The notes under the pieces are model-generated. The model searched no databases. It worked only from the letters and a program-made list of their open reading frames with translations, and was not told the DNA's origin. Positions 25,461 to 37,400 of a DNA stretch of 64,000 nucleotides are shown in pieces (the first letter of the stretch is position 1; each line of letters begins with the position of its first letter). The translations under genes were made by a program, and so were the position numbers. This DNA is from Artemisia argyi (taxonomy: Eukaryota > Streptophyta > Magnoliopsida > Asterales > Asteraceae). Location of the stretch: NCBI GenBank assembly GCA_030686995.1, contig CM060708.1, forward strand, positions 261,425,044-261,489,043. The letters run 5' to 3'.

Positions 25461-28173
25461 GAGTAAATTACATGGTTGGTCCCTGTGGTTTATACAAAGT
25501 AACAAGTTTCGTCCCTCTCTTTTAAAAGTTGCATGGTTAGTCCCTAAGTGCGTAAACAAATAACACCACAGGTCCCTTGGTTTAACTGGTGTTAACTAGG
25601 TTAGTTAAAATTTACAAGTTAGCCCCCTTTGGTTAAATAGCGCTGCATCGTTAATCCTTTGGTTAAATAGCGCTGCATCGTTAATCCTTTGGCTAAATAG
25701 CGCTGCATCGTTAATCCTTTTAACGTTTTCGCCCGTTTTTGTCCGTTTTTTTTTTACGTTTTCGCCCGTTTTTGTCCGTTTTTTTTTTTGTTTTCGCCCG
25801 TTTTTGTCCGTTTTTTTTACGTTTTCGCCCGTTTTTGTCCGTTTTTTTTTTGTTTTCGCCCGTTTTTGTCCCTTTTTTTACGTTTTCGCCCGTTTTTGAC
25901 CGTTTTTTTTACGTTTTCGCCCGTTTTTGTCCGTTTTTTTTTTTGTTTTCGCCCGTTTTTGTCCTTTTTTTTTACGTTTTCGCCCGGTTTTGTTCGTGTT
26001 TTTTTTGTTTTCGCCCGTTTTTGTCCCTTTTTTTACGTTTTCGCCCGTTTTTGTCCCTTTTTTTACGTTTTCGAACGTTTTTTTTACGTTTTCGGCCGTT
26101 TTTGTCCGTTTTTTTTGTTTTCGCCCGTTTTTGACCCTTTTTTTTACGTTTTCGCCCGTTTTTGACCGTTTTTTTTTACGTTTTCGCCCGTTTTTGTCCG
26201 TTTTTTTTACGTTTTCGCCCGTTTTTGTCCCTTTTTTTTTGTTTTCGCCCGTTTTTGTCCGTTTTTTTTTACGTTTTCACACTTTTTGTCCGTTTTTTTT
26301 TTGTTTTCGCCCGCTTTTGTCCGTTTTTTTTTTTGTTTTCGCCCGTTTTTGTCGGTTTTTTTTACGTTTTCGCCCGTTTTTGTCCGTTTTTTTTTTGTTT
26401 TCGCCCGTTTTTGACCGTTTTTTTTTACGTTTTTGTCCCTTTTTTTACGTTTTCGCCCGTTTTTGTCCGTTTTTTTTTTGTTTTTGTCCGTTTTTTTATG
26501 TTTTCGCCCGTTTTTGTCCGTTTTTTTATGTTTTCGCCCGTTTTTGTCCTTTTTTTTACGTTTTCGCCCGTTTTTGTCCTTTTTTTTTCCGTTTTCGCCC
26601 GTTTAGAAAAAATATTTTAGAAATATATTGGGGTAAAAAAAAGTTTCTAAAATATATTTTAGAAAAAATATTTTTTTTACCCAATTTTTTTTCGAAAAAT
26701 ATATTTTAGAAACTTTTTTTTACCCAATTTTTTTTTCGAAAAATATATTTTAGAAACTTTTTTTTACGCCAAAATTTTTTTCCAAAAATATATTTTAGAA
26801 ACTTTTTTTTACCCAAATTTTTTTTAGAAAAATATATTTTAGAAAAAATATTTTTTTACCCAAATTTTTTTTTCGAAAAATATATTTTAGAAACCTTTTT
26901 TTACCCAATTTTTTTTTCGAAAATATTTTTTTCGATGATTATTTAAAAAAAATTCAAAATTATATTTAGACAAAAGACGGACGAAAACGTAAAAAAAAAG
27001 GGACAAAAAAGTGTGAAAACGTAAAAAAAAACGGACAAAAACGGGCGAAAACAAAAAAAAACGGACAAAAACGGGCGAAAATAAAAAAAAGGGACAAAAA
27101 CGGGCGAAAACGTAAAAAAAAGGGTCAAAAACGGGCGAAAACGTAAAAAAAAAACGGTAAAAAAACGGGCGAAAACAAAAAAAAGGGACAAAAACGGCCG
27201 AAAACGTAAAAAAAAACGGTCAAAAACGGCCGAAAACGTAAAAAAACGGACAAAACCGGGCGAAAACGTAAAAAAAAACGGACAAAAACGGGCGAAAACA
27301 AAAAAAATGAACAAAACCGGGCGAAAACGTAAAAAAAACGGACAAAAACGGGCGAAAACAAAAAAAAAAGACAAAAACGGGCGAAAACATAAAAAAAACG
27401 GACAAAAACGGGCGAAAACAAAAAAAAACGGACAAAAACGGGCGAAAACGTAGAAAAAAACGGTCAAAAACGGGCGAAAACGTAAAAAAAATGGTCAAAA
27501 ACGGGCGAAAACAAAAAAAAACGGACAAAAACGGCCGAAAACGTAAAAAAAAACGGTCAAAAACGGGCGAAAACGTAAAAAACGGACAAAAACGGGCGAA
27601 AACGTAAAAAAAAACGGACAAAAACGGGCGAAAACAAAAAAAAACGAACAAAACCGGGCGAAAACGTAAAAAAAACGGACAAAAACGGGCGAAAATAAAA
27701 AAAAGGGACAAAAACTGGCGAAAACGTAAAAAAAGGGTAAAAAACGGGCGGAAAACGTAAAAAAAGGGACAAAAACGGGCGAAAACAATAAAAAAAGGGA
27801 CAAAAACGGGCGAAAACGTAAAAAAAAACGGACAAAAACGGGCGAAAAAAAAAAATGGACAAAAACGGGCGAAAACGTAAAAAAAAACGGACAAAAACGG
27901 GCGAAAACGTTAAAAGGATTAACGATGCAGCGCTATTTAGCCAAAGGATTAACGATGCAGCGCTATTTAACCAAAGGATTAACGATGCAGCGCTATTTAA
28001 CCAAAGGGGGCTAACTTGTAAATTTTAACTAACCTTAGTTAACACCAGTTAAACCAAGGGACCAGTGGTGTTATTTGTTTACGTACTTAGGGACTAACCA
28101 TGCAACTTTTAAAAGAGAGGGACGAAACTTGTTACTTTGTATAAACCACAGGGACCAACCATGTAATTTACTC
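25461..28173. mobile_element. Giant foldback element A (Mutator-type 9-bp TSD)
   Basis: 2713-bp palindromic element flanked by the exact 9-bp duplication AAGTATGTA (25452-25460, 28174-28182). Each end has about 265 bp of near-identical inverted repeat starting GAGTAAATTACATGG and containing three copies of GCGCTGCATCGTTAATCC. Inside lie two oppositely oriented minisatellite arms (25727-26604 and 26966-27908) of 26-31-bp units built from TTTTCGCCCGTTTTTGTCCG plus a T-run. The centre is AT-rich (26605-26965) with its own AATATATTTTAGAAAC repeats. 9-bp duplications and long terminal repeats point to the Mutator superfamily, and inverted minisatellite arms resemble animal foldback elements. It encodes nothing: the long frames are Phe/Arg/Pro artefacts. 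Confidence 0.95.
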
Positions 28174-28182
28174 AAGTATGTA

Positions 28183-28213
28183 TAAGACGTAATTAAGTTT
28201 AGTCGACATAATC

Positions 28214-28250
<37 letters not shown>

Positions 28251-28732
28251 TGATTTCCGACCTTTTTGACAGACTAATTTACGAGGTTTGACATAATCAC
28301 TTGTTCTGAGCTTAAAAGTTATTTTTAAGTAAAATTCAAGACATAATTAAGTTTAGTCGCCTATTCACCCAAAAATGAGCTATAGGTTTAGTAGATGAAA
28401 CTTAAACTTGAGCACGACAAACTAAAAGAAAAAGAGTAAGCTAGTTTCTTTATTTTTTTGAACTAAACAAAATGCTAGTTCAGTTTTAGATCCGTGACAC
28501 TTTATGTAAAGAAAAAATGACGTTTATTCAATTCCAATTCAAAGTTTACTTTTCAACTAATCTTGTTTCGCAAACCCCACACCAACTAAAGAACATTTCC
28601 CACGCAATAATGCCTAAATAAAATAATTCTTTTAGAATCCAGATCCAATATGGAGTGTTTTTCTTTGATTTTATTTCTCTCATGGTACTTACAAAAATAA
28701 AACTTATTAAAGGTGTAATCCTATAACTAAGT
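28183..28732. other. Spacer between two foldback elements
   Basis: Contains a poly-T run (about 28218-28245) and AT-rich sequence, with no gene. GACATAATCA and TTAAGTTTAGTCG recur here. Confidence 0.4.
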
Positions 28733-28741
28733 TTAATATGA

Positions 28742-29141
28742 GAGTTAACTACATTTTTGGTCCTTGTGGTTGTATCAAAATCTCACTTTTGGTCCAAAAT
28801 TCAAAAAACGTTCAAAAACAGTCCAAAAGTCCACGTGGACTTCACTTTTGGTCCAAAATTCGCACCTAGTTAGTTTAGTCGTTGCACCGTTAGTCCTTTA
28901 ACCAAACGCTCGTTAAGTCAGTTGCACCGTTAGTCCTTGGTCGTTAGCAATGTTTACACCGTTAGTCCTTGTGGTTAAAAAATTGAAAAAATTCGAAAAA
29001 AAAAATTTTTCCAAAAAAAAAATAATTTGAAAAATTAGAAAAAAATTCTAAAAATAAAATTTTTACGAAATTTTTTTTTTCCAAAAAAAAAAAATTGAAA
29101 AAAAATTTCTAATAAAAATTTTTCTTAAAAAATTCGAAAAA

Positions 29142-29185
<44 letters not shown>

Positions 29186-30496
29186 CGAAATTTTTTTTCC
29201 AAAATTTGAAAAAAAATCCAAAAATAAAATTCGAAAAAAAAAATTTCTAATAAAAAATTTTCTTTTAAAAATTTCTAAAAAAATTTCTAATATATTAAAA
29301 AAAAATTCTAATATATATAAAAAATTTCTAAAAATTTCCAAAAAAAAAATTTTCTAAAAATTTCTAAAAATTAAAATGTGTATGTATATATATAAAAAAT
29401 TTTCCTAAAAATTTCGTCAAAATTTTTTTTTTTTATAAAATTTTTCGAATTTTTTAAGAAAAAATTTTATTAGAATTTTTTTTTTGGAAAAAAAAAGTTC
29501 GTCAAAAAAAAAATTTTATAAAATTTTTCGAATTTTTTAAGAAAATTTTTTTTCGAAAATTTTATTGAAAAACAAGTTTCTAATAAAAAATTTTCTTAAA
29601 AAATTCGAAAAAATTTAATTTTAGAATATGTATGTCAAAAAAAAAATTTAGAAATTTTTTCGAATTTTTTAAGAAAATTTTTTATTAGAAACTTGTTTTT
29701 CAATAAAATTTTCGAAAAAAAATTTTCTTAAAAAATTCGAAAAATTTTATAAAATTTTTTTTTTTGACGAACTTTTTTTTCCAAAAAAAAAATTCTAATA
29801 AAATTTTTTCTTAAAAAATTCGAAAAATTTTATAAAAAAAAAAATTTTGACGAAATTTTTAGGAAAATTTTTTATATATATACATACACATTTTAATTTT
29901 TAGAAATTTTTAGAATTTTTTTTTTTGGAAATTTTTAGAAATTTTTTATATATATTAGAATTTTTTTTAATATATTAGAAATTTTTAAAAGAAAATTTTT
30001 TATTAGAAATTTTTTTTTTTCGAATTTTTTTTTTGGATTTTTTTTCGAATTTTGGAAAAAAAATTTCGTCAAAATTTTTTTTTTTTTTTTTTTTAATTTT
30101 TTCGAATTTTTTAAGAAAATTTTTTATTAGAAATTTTTTTTCAAATTTTTTTTTTTGGAAAAAAAAAAATTCGTAAAATTTTTTTTTTAGAATTTTTTTC
30201 TAATTTTTCAAATTATTTTTTTTTTGGAAAAATTTTTTTTTTCGAATTTTTTCAATTTTTTAACCACAAGGACTAACGGTGTAAACATTGCTAACGACCA
30301 AGGACTAACGGTGCAACTGACTTAACGAGCGTTTGGTTAAAGGACTAACGGTGCAACGACTAAACTAACTAGGTGCGAATTTTGGACCAAAAGTGAAGTC
30401 CACGTGGACTTTTGGACTGTTTTTGAACGTTTTTTGAATTTTGGACCAAAAGTGAGATTTTGATACAACCACAAGGACCAAAAATGTAGTTTACTC
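28742..30496. mobile_element. Giant foldback element B (9-bp TSD)
   Basis: 1755-bp near-perfect palindrome flanked by the exact 9-bp duplication TTAATATGA (28733-28741, 30497-30505). Its termini, GAGTTAACTACATTTTTGG on the left and the inverse of GAGTAAACTACATTTTTGG on the right, share the start of element A. About 240 bp of each arm is ordinary sequence with repeated GTTGCACCGTTAGTCCTT. The inner arms are A/T homopolymer patchworks with AATTCGAAAAAA motifs meeting near 29630. No coding capacity. Confidence 0.93.
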
Positions 30497-30505
30497 TTAA
30501 TATGA

Positions 30506-30714
30506 ACATGGAACTTAACAAATTTGAATAATACAAGATGGTCACATATTTAAAGAGTCAATCTAATAACTAAAGAAGAAATGTAAGACATGTTGAGTTT
30601 AATATTTTTAATACTAGACGAGACTCAAATCTATAGCCTCTAACTTTTGTCTTTGTTGTTTGTTATTTTGCATCGATCTTAATACTTTCATTAAACAATG
30701 TTTACATTGTTTGT
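30506..30714. other. Short spacer, nothing recognised
   Basis: AT-rich sequence between foldback element B and the Stowaway-like MITE. Confidence 0.4.
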
Positions 30715-30716
30715 TA

Positions 30717-30972
30717 CTCCCTTCGTCCCATTATAAGTGTCCAGTTTGACTTTTTGAAGTCTTTCTTACTCAACTTTAACCTTAAATACTTTTTATTTGT
30801 GATATATAATACTTAACAAAAATTATATCAATGAAAAATACATTTAAAACCTAATCCATTCATGTATATTGCATCAAGTATTATATCACACAAATAAAAG
30901 AATTTAAAGTCAAAGTTGAACAAAAAAGACTATAAAAAGTCAAACTGAACACTTATAATGAGACGGAGGTAG
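30717..30972. mobile_element. Stowaway-like MITE (256 bp, TA duplication)
   Basis: Starts CTCCCTTCGTCCCATTATAA and ends TTATAATGAGACGGAGGTAG, with TA on both sides (30715-30716, 30973-30974). It is a relative of 4602-4856, sharing termini, length and internal CAAAGTTGAA/TCAACTTTAACC strings. It lies 95 bp upstream of the TATA box of the 31168 gene. Confidence 0.88.
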
Positions 30973-31067
30973 TATTTACTTATTTTGCATCGCCTACCAT
31001 ATTAGACCATGTTACATATAAGTGCGTATGAGGTTAAAGTAACCCTCTTTAATAATTGTTTCATGCC

Positions 31068-31074
31068 TATAAAA
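31068..31074 (+). promoter_or_regulatory. TATA box of the 31168 gene
   Basis: TATAAAA in TTTCATGCCTATAAAAC, about 100 bp upstream of the ATG. The string matches the core promoter of the paralogue at 3448. An (AC)n microsatellite (about 31118-31140) follows in the presumed 5' UTR. Confidence 0.75.
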
Positions 31075-31167
31075 CATTACTATTCAACTGCTTCACTTCA
31101 CCTAAACAACAAAGACACAAACACACACACACACACACACTAGACACATTTTTCACTCTTAGGAACC

Positions 31168-31527
31168 ATGTATAGAAATATGAGCACAAGAAGCCCTAGG
31201 GGATACCAGCCCTTAGTTATCGAGCAAGCTCCAGTCGATAACCAGTCATTAGAAGCTAAGATGATCAGGTCGAAAACGTTGCCTTTAAAATTCTTTGGTG
31301 ATTTGCCAGTGACGTACGAGACTGAAGTGAGAAGTACTCCAGCTAGAGAAAACGTGGTAGAGAAGCAAGTGAAGAAGGCGAGCAAGTTTCATCCAATCTT
31401 TGCGATATTCGGGAAGGGAGGAAGAAGGAAGAAGGCTACGGCTAAGCCAGAGTTTGCAAGGTACATGCAATATCTCAAGGAAGGAGGTGTTTGGAACCCT
31501 AATCAATCTCGACCTGTAATTTACTGA
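31168..31527 (+). CDS. Small basic plant-specific protein, copy 2 (119 aa)
   Basis: Intron-less paralogue of the gene at 3536. The ATG is in AGGAACCATG, the same context as copy 1. It keeps all shared blocks: LPLKFFGDLP near residue 37, VEKQVKKASKFHP, a basic GGRRKKATAKPEF stretch, ARYMQYLKEGGVW and the C-terminal PVIY. The acidic/variable part between the first two blocks differs strongly. No signal peptide, membrane segment or catalytic motif is seen. The function is unknown to me. Strong conservation of the C-terminal half against a diverged middle suggests that the C-terminal half is the functional core (inference). Confidence 0.9.
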   Translation: MYRNMSTRSPRGYQPLVIEQAPVDNQSLEAKMIRSKTLPLKFFGDLPVTYETEVRSTPARENVVEKQVKKASKFHPIFAIFGKGGRRKKATAKPEFARYMQYLKEGGVWNPNQSRPVIY

Positions 31528-32064
31528 TAAATTGTTTTTTATAAACTCTAGCTTTATAAAATAAAAAAGTTTGGTTCGTTGGACGATTTGTAAAGCTAGG
31601 TTTTTATTTATGCATGAAATTTCGTTTCTAAAACTATCATATGGTGTTACAAATTGCGCGAACTATCGGTTTTGTTACATACATACACAAAGTGTAATGT
31701 TTATTTACTTGTATTTTACTTTTTGGCCTGCAATATAAATTTTCTACTTTCATTGAAAAACAAGCACAATAATTGGGAGTAGGTATATCATCATGTCGAT
31801 CTTTTTCGTATTTTACAAAATAAATTCGCTAAACTTTAAAATTGCATTTGTTGAATATGACATTTTGTCACGGATATGATCATATATACATTGACAGCTA
31901 TGTTTTCTTCTCAAAGTTGTAACTTGTAACACTAAATGATTCTTTATTTCACACCTCACTAATAACTAACTAATTAATCGAGAGAATATGACAAATATAT
32001 GTCCCGCCATGTGACTTGTATAATTGAATTCAGCACATGGTACTTTTTTTTTTTTTTTTAAGTA
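31528..32064. other. 3' flank of the 31168 gene
   Basis: Probable 3' UTR in the first 200 bases, AT-rich, then a poly-T run (32045-32059). No other gene. Confidence 0.4.
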
Positions 32065-32110
32065 CTAGCCGAGTACCCGCGCCTAGCGGCAGCGGTGTCT
32101 AGTTTTCGAC
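32065..32110 (-). mobile_element. Helitron-like 3' terminus
   Basis: On the minus strand CGCTGCCGCTAGGCGCGGG is followed by TACTCGG and CTAG (32068-32065), then T. It resembles the terminus at 32713 (GCACGGGTACTCGTCTAG). A second related GCCTAGCGGCAACGG string lies at 32228. The 5' end is not identified. Confidence 0.45.
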
Positions 32111-32712
32111 AAACTTACGGCGGCAAATGATTTTCTTCAGGAAAATTGTATTTTGTAGCGCTCGTGAATCCTTTTTGAGGAACTGCTTTTCACATCGCAT
32201 GGTTGAAATGTATATCATGGTGCTCATGCCTAGCGGCAACGGTGTATAGTTTTCAACAAATTCCGGGTGCATCTATGTTTTTCTTTGTGTTATATTTTTT
32301 TTTGTTTATAGAACTATTACGATAACTGATAATACTCAAGCAGGTTATCGATTTATCTTTGTCGGTAGTTCGATTTATATTTGATTTGCTGGTAGTTCAA
32401 CGACAGTTGAATGGTAGTCCGGGTCAAAGTAAGAACTTAACGCAATTAACTCTCATTCTTTCTTATTAAACGTGCATTCTACTCACATTGCTCATACAAA
32501 TGGCATGGTTACCTACGCTTGTAAACACCACAAACCGAAACTTTCACAAAGCGGCAAATCATTATGACGAAAATCAAAACATACAAGCTGTAGCATGTAG
32601 TTTTCAAAAAGATTCGGTCAATAGCAAATAGTTTAACTAATCTCAACTCCATTTAACTAATCTGAACTCCTATAGCCAATCTCGGAAGAAATAGTTTTAC
32701 GCTTTCTTTGGA

Positions 32713-33813
32713 CTAGACGAGTACCCGTGCATAGCAACGAGATTTTATAGTGACATATCGTTTAGTGATAAAAGAAAGTTTATAGGTTATAAATAAAAAA
32801 TAATAAAAGTTAGGGGTGGCAAATCTTGTCCAATTTGTAATTTTTGGGCGATTTTGACACTTTTTTTAAAAGTTTAGGCCGTTTTTTGCCCCCTTGCGTT
32901 TATTTGATGGGCACTTACAGGCAAAAGATAAAAACAGATATTATTAGATGGGCTTTCGAATCACACAATTCAACTTTCAAGCAATTACTCTCATTTTTTT
33001 TCCGACTAATTCACTTGTTGAAATTTTGTTGAACAATTATTCGCCAATGAAATTTTGTTGAAACTATAAAACATTCCAACTATTTTAATTTTAATTTATC
33101 TCATTTATTAACTATTTTATGCATAATTATTTAATACTCTAATTAATTGATAGATATATTTAACTAGTTGCATTTTTATTCATTTGTCCCAGCAGATTTT
33201 CTAAAATTTGTAGTCATTTTTTTTTTTAATTTTTAATTTGTCTGTTTAGCCCGTGCCCGTTTTAACCCGTGCCATTTTAGCCCGTGCCCGCCCGTTTTGC
33301 CACCTCTAATAAAAGTTTGAAGATTTGGGGATTAAATATAATGTTTTGAAACCCGGTTGAACCGTTCCGGTTGAAAAACGGGTCGATTTAAACCGAGTCA
33401 TTGCTTTTAATAACTGAACCCGTTGTGTATTAGTCCTTGTATTCAAAACTATATGTTTTTCCCAGTTGAACCCGTTGGTCCGGTCCAGTTTTCGAAACTA
33501 TATGCAACATCAACTTGTTAGCTTGTGTGAAGTTTTGTGTGTTTGTATAATTTGTATAATAACATATACTTTTCATTTTCGAGTGTTTTAAAAATAACAT
33601 TAATTAGTGTGTTTAATTGTTTTATATTTTATATTATGTTGTAGCTTGTTTAAATTGTATATTGTAAAAATTTTATTGTACTTTTTAGTAAGAGGTGTTT
33701 TAATTGATTGTTTTAATAAGAGTATTAATTACACAATTCACTTTCTTTCACCCTTGACTTTCAAGGTTTCATTTTTCAAGGTTTGACCATTTTCTCTTTA
33801 TATGTAGTATAGA
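32713..33813 (-). mobile_element. Non-autonomous Helitron with nested hAT MITE
   Basis: On the minus strand it starts TCTATACTACATATAAAG (33813 downward) and ends CTCGTTGCTATGCACGGG (hairpin), then TACTCGT and CTAG (32716-32713). Host A and T flank it (32712, 33814). Without the nested MITE it is about 595 bp. It encodes no protein. A related fragment in opposite orientation lies at 12800-13140. Confidence 0.78.
32811..33308. mobile_element. hAT MITE inside the Helitron (8-bp TSD)
   Basis: Inverted termini TAGGGGTGGCAAA and TTTTGCCACCTCTA are flanked by the exact 8-bp duplication ATAAAAGT (32803-32810, 33309-33316). Subterminal GCCCGTGCCCG-type repeats sit near the right end. The 62-codon frame at 32844 is not supported as a gene. 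Confidence 0.92.
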
Positions 33814-33814
33814 T

Positions 33815-34239
33815 TGGTGCTTAATTTAGACTTTAGAGGTCTTTGTATTTAATAAACGATTAACCGCGCGCACCGATGATAGTGTAAGGGAAAAATAGCG
33901 GAGTAAATTGGAGCGTATAAATTTTATGAGTTAAATTGTAATTAACTAATTAAAAATATAACATATGTCATTGCCTTTCAAAGTACTAGGTGTGGTAACA
34001 TGTTAAACCCACCTTTTTTATGGCACATATTGCCAAACTCAACATTCTCGCTTTTAATAAGCACATATCAAAATACCATCTTACTAAGAACATGTTAAAA
34101 CGCTTTTTTCAGGACCCGCCAATTTATTTTCTTTTCTATTTTTTACCAAAAAAATCTAAATTTTCATTCATTAAATAAAAATAAAAACTAAAATACGAAT
34201 AAAAGAGAAGATAAAAATAAATAAAATTATCAATAAACT
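33815..34239. other. Flank of the Harbinger relic, no border found
   Basis: AT-rich. It may include the 3' non-coding end and terminal repeat of the Harbinger element, but no terminal inverted repeat was found. Confidence 0.3.
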
Positions 34240-34471
34240 AAATTTGTTGTGGATGCCGTTGCTAAATATGCTCCATAATATTTCGTAGAAGACTTTCATG
34301 TGTTTCTTTATCAAGTAATTCTTTGATTTTCCATCGTTGTACTTCGCATATCTCGATCCAAGTACGTTGTATATTTGGTTGCGGACTAATATACAACTCG
34401 TTGAATTCACTTATCGCTTCAAAATTAAGTTATGTAGTATGATGCAAGTATACATGATTCTTCGTATCTTG
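34240..34471 (-). pseudogene. PIF/Harbinger transposase, C-terminal part
   Basis: On the minus strand, directly after the LINE poly(A), the frame reads KIRRIMYTCIILHNLILK, then WIEICEVQRWKIKELLDKET and HESLRN.L. This is the C-terminal tail typical of DDE_4 Harbinger transposases (MxxTCIILHNMI, then THxxLRxDLxEHIW). A stop replaces the Trp of the EHIW-like end. It continues the transposase interrupted at 42640. Confidence 0.8.
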
Positions 34472-37400
34472 TTTTTTTTAACAGCAGATTATTATTAAGA
34501 AAGCTAGCAAGAAGCTAGGCAAAAGAAGTTACATAGAAATAGCGTTTAACGGGTCATTTAGCCATGCAACCCGATTAACATTAAGCTTCCTACACCTGTA
34601 ATTCACCCAAATGAAAGTTTGGGAAACAAATTTGTCAAAAATCATACTTTTAAGAGGCTTCTTCGAGGAGAATAAAGTTGCATTTCTAAACGTCCAAATA
34701 TGCCACCACATGAAGAAAAAAGAGGCTTCCAAGATACGTTTTTTAAGACAACTGATGTTTAAGCTGTTAAACCACATCTCCTACGAATTTGGATCAGCAA
34801 GAGAAGGGATTTGGAGATTCCACCAACGACTAAACTTCCTAAACAACTCTGATGGTAGCGAACATCCAAAAAATAAATGATCATGAGATTCCACATCAGA
34901 ATCACAGAACGGGCACAACGAACATGGAATGTCTAGAACTATATTGGAGAGGTTTTCTCTAGTGGGAAGTTTGTCAAGAAACATGCGCCACACAAAGACA
35001 TTAAGTTTAATTGGAAGAACCTTACACCATCTCGTAGGGGAGGACGAGGCAGCGAGCACATAATTGTCGATCAACTCTCTAGCTGATTTCACGGAAAATT
35101 CACCAAGGCCATCTAAAGTCCAAGACCATCGATCATTAGCAGATGATAAGACCACCGAAGATAGTAACTACAAAAGCTCTAAATACCGACTTTCTTCGAC
35201 ACCTGATCTAGGATGCCTTCTAAAAGAGAATGCAAAATCAGAATTTTGGAATTTGTAGGCTACAGGTGCATCTTTATGGGTCTCCAAATTGTATATCCTT
35301 GGGGATTTTTCTATAAAACAAACATCACCATCACATTTATCAAGCCAGAATTTTGAGATATTCCTATTACCGGTCACAAGCTTGCAGAATTCCATAAGAT
35401 TGATACCTTTAGCTTTAAGCTTGACAATGGCTTTAACCACCCTAATCCAAACTGATCCACAAAGGCGAGACGTAAAGGGATGATCAATGGAACCATTGTT
35501 ACCATGAATAGCCTTAATAACGTTAATCCAAAGACCAGATTGGGATGATAAGAATCTCCAAATACACTTGAACAACATAGCAAGATTAAGAGCAAGTAAA
35601 CTACTAATCCCAAGCCCTCCGTGTTGCTTTTGCGCCATCACTTTTAACAAACAAACCCATGTAATTTTCCTTTCATCCGTATCTGCTCCTAAGAAAAAAG
35701 CCTTGCGAAGCCCTTCCAATTGAGATAAAATACCTTCCGGAACTTTAAACAATGACATATAGTACGTCAGGATGGCACCTAAAACCGATTTAATAAGAGT
35801 AACTCTACCCCCTACAGATAACGTTTTAGCTTTCCAATAGGAGAGTTTGTTCTTTACCTTAAGGACGACCTCACTCCAAGCATTAATCCGCGACATATTG
35901 GAACCAACTTTGATACGAAGATAAGTGAAAGGAAGAGTGTTAGCTAAACAACCATAACGAGAGGCCATGTGCTAAATATTAGAGGAACGAACTCCCACAC
36001 CATAAAGGTTGCTTTTGTGCACATTGATTTTCAAACCCGAGGCCAAGGGAAAGCAATGAAGCATCATTATCAGGACGCTAACATTTGAACAAGACCACTT
36101 TCCAATAAATATAGCGTCATCAGCGTAGAATAGGTGTGAGATAGGCACTAAATTACCTTTACCGACCATAATAGGGATGAACATACCTCTATCAATAAGT
36201 CTCTGAAAAGAGACATGAAGGCTTTTCCATGACGAGAATGAAAACGAAAGGGGATAGAGGATCTCCTTGCCTAAGTAATCTATGAAAAGAGAACTCATCC
36301 ATTGGAGAAACATTAACCAAGACCAATGCTTTAGAGGAAACAAGGCAACCGCAAATCCATCCACGCCATTTAGAGCCAAAACCAAACTTACCAAGGATGT
36401 CATCAAGATGATCCCATCTAACCAAATCAAATGCCTTTTGGAAATCAACTTTGAACATTAAGGATTGTCCGTTTCTTGACTTACACCAGGAGATGAGCTC
36501 ATTAAGAATAAGAGGCCCGTCCATAATTTGTCGAACCTTGATAAACGCCGACTGCTCTTGGCTAACAATTTCACTTATCACAAAGCTAAGACGATTAGCT
36601 AAAACTTTTCCAATAATTTTATATTAGCAACCAATAAGACTGATAGGCCGGAAATCATTAAGGTGTTTGGCATCAAGCACCTTAGGGATTAAAGCAATAA
36701 ATGAGGGGTTATATCCGTTAGGAAAATTACTAGAACTGAAAAATTCCTTAATGGCATTGGTCACGTCACTCCCAACAATAAGCCAAAATTTCTTAAAAAA
36801 CTCAAACATGAAGCCATCAGGACTGGGAGATTTATCATAGCCGCAATCCCAAACAACTTTTTTAATTTCCTCGGTAGTAACCTCACTTTCTAAGTCGGAA
36901 GATTGTGCATTATTGAGGCAATTGGGGAATTGATCCTCAAAAGGAGCACGAGTCCAATCAGGGGAAGAAAACCTATTCACGAAGTGATTATAAAACTCTG
37001 ATTTTACCCAAGACGGGTTGTCAACCCACTCACCATCGATCAGAACACCTTTTATAGTGAGATGCCTTCTTTTTTTGTTCACAATTCCATGAAAGAATTT
37101 GGAATTTTCGTCTCCTTCGATGGCCCATTTAATTTTTTCCTTATGATCCAAGTCGGTAGAAACTTTTTTGTCTATGAGCTGCAAATCATAAACGAGCTGA
37201 GTACATGTTGACAAGTTGTCAGGTTGTCCCTCTCCTTTATTAAGGCTCAGATCCAGATCAATAAGAGAATCAAGGAGAGCTTTATGATCATGTTCCATGG
37301 TGGTCTTCTTATCTTTACTCCACGTTTTCAATCTTTGTTTCAAGCATTTTAGTTTATTTTTAAGCAAAAACATAGCGTTGGAGTCATAAATGCCATCATT

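Noticed and set aside
25739..27894. Long open frames (up to 260 codons) rich in Phe, Arg and Pro on both strands
   Set aside because: They are read-outs of the foldback minisatellite units. Frames are open in several phases at once and have no domain.
28183..30505. CRISPR-like or regularly spaced repeat array
   Set aside because: Repeats are degenerate, inverted and homopolymer-rich, without unique spacers, in a plant genome.
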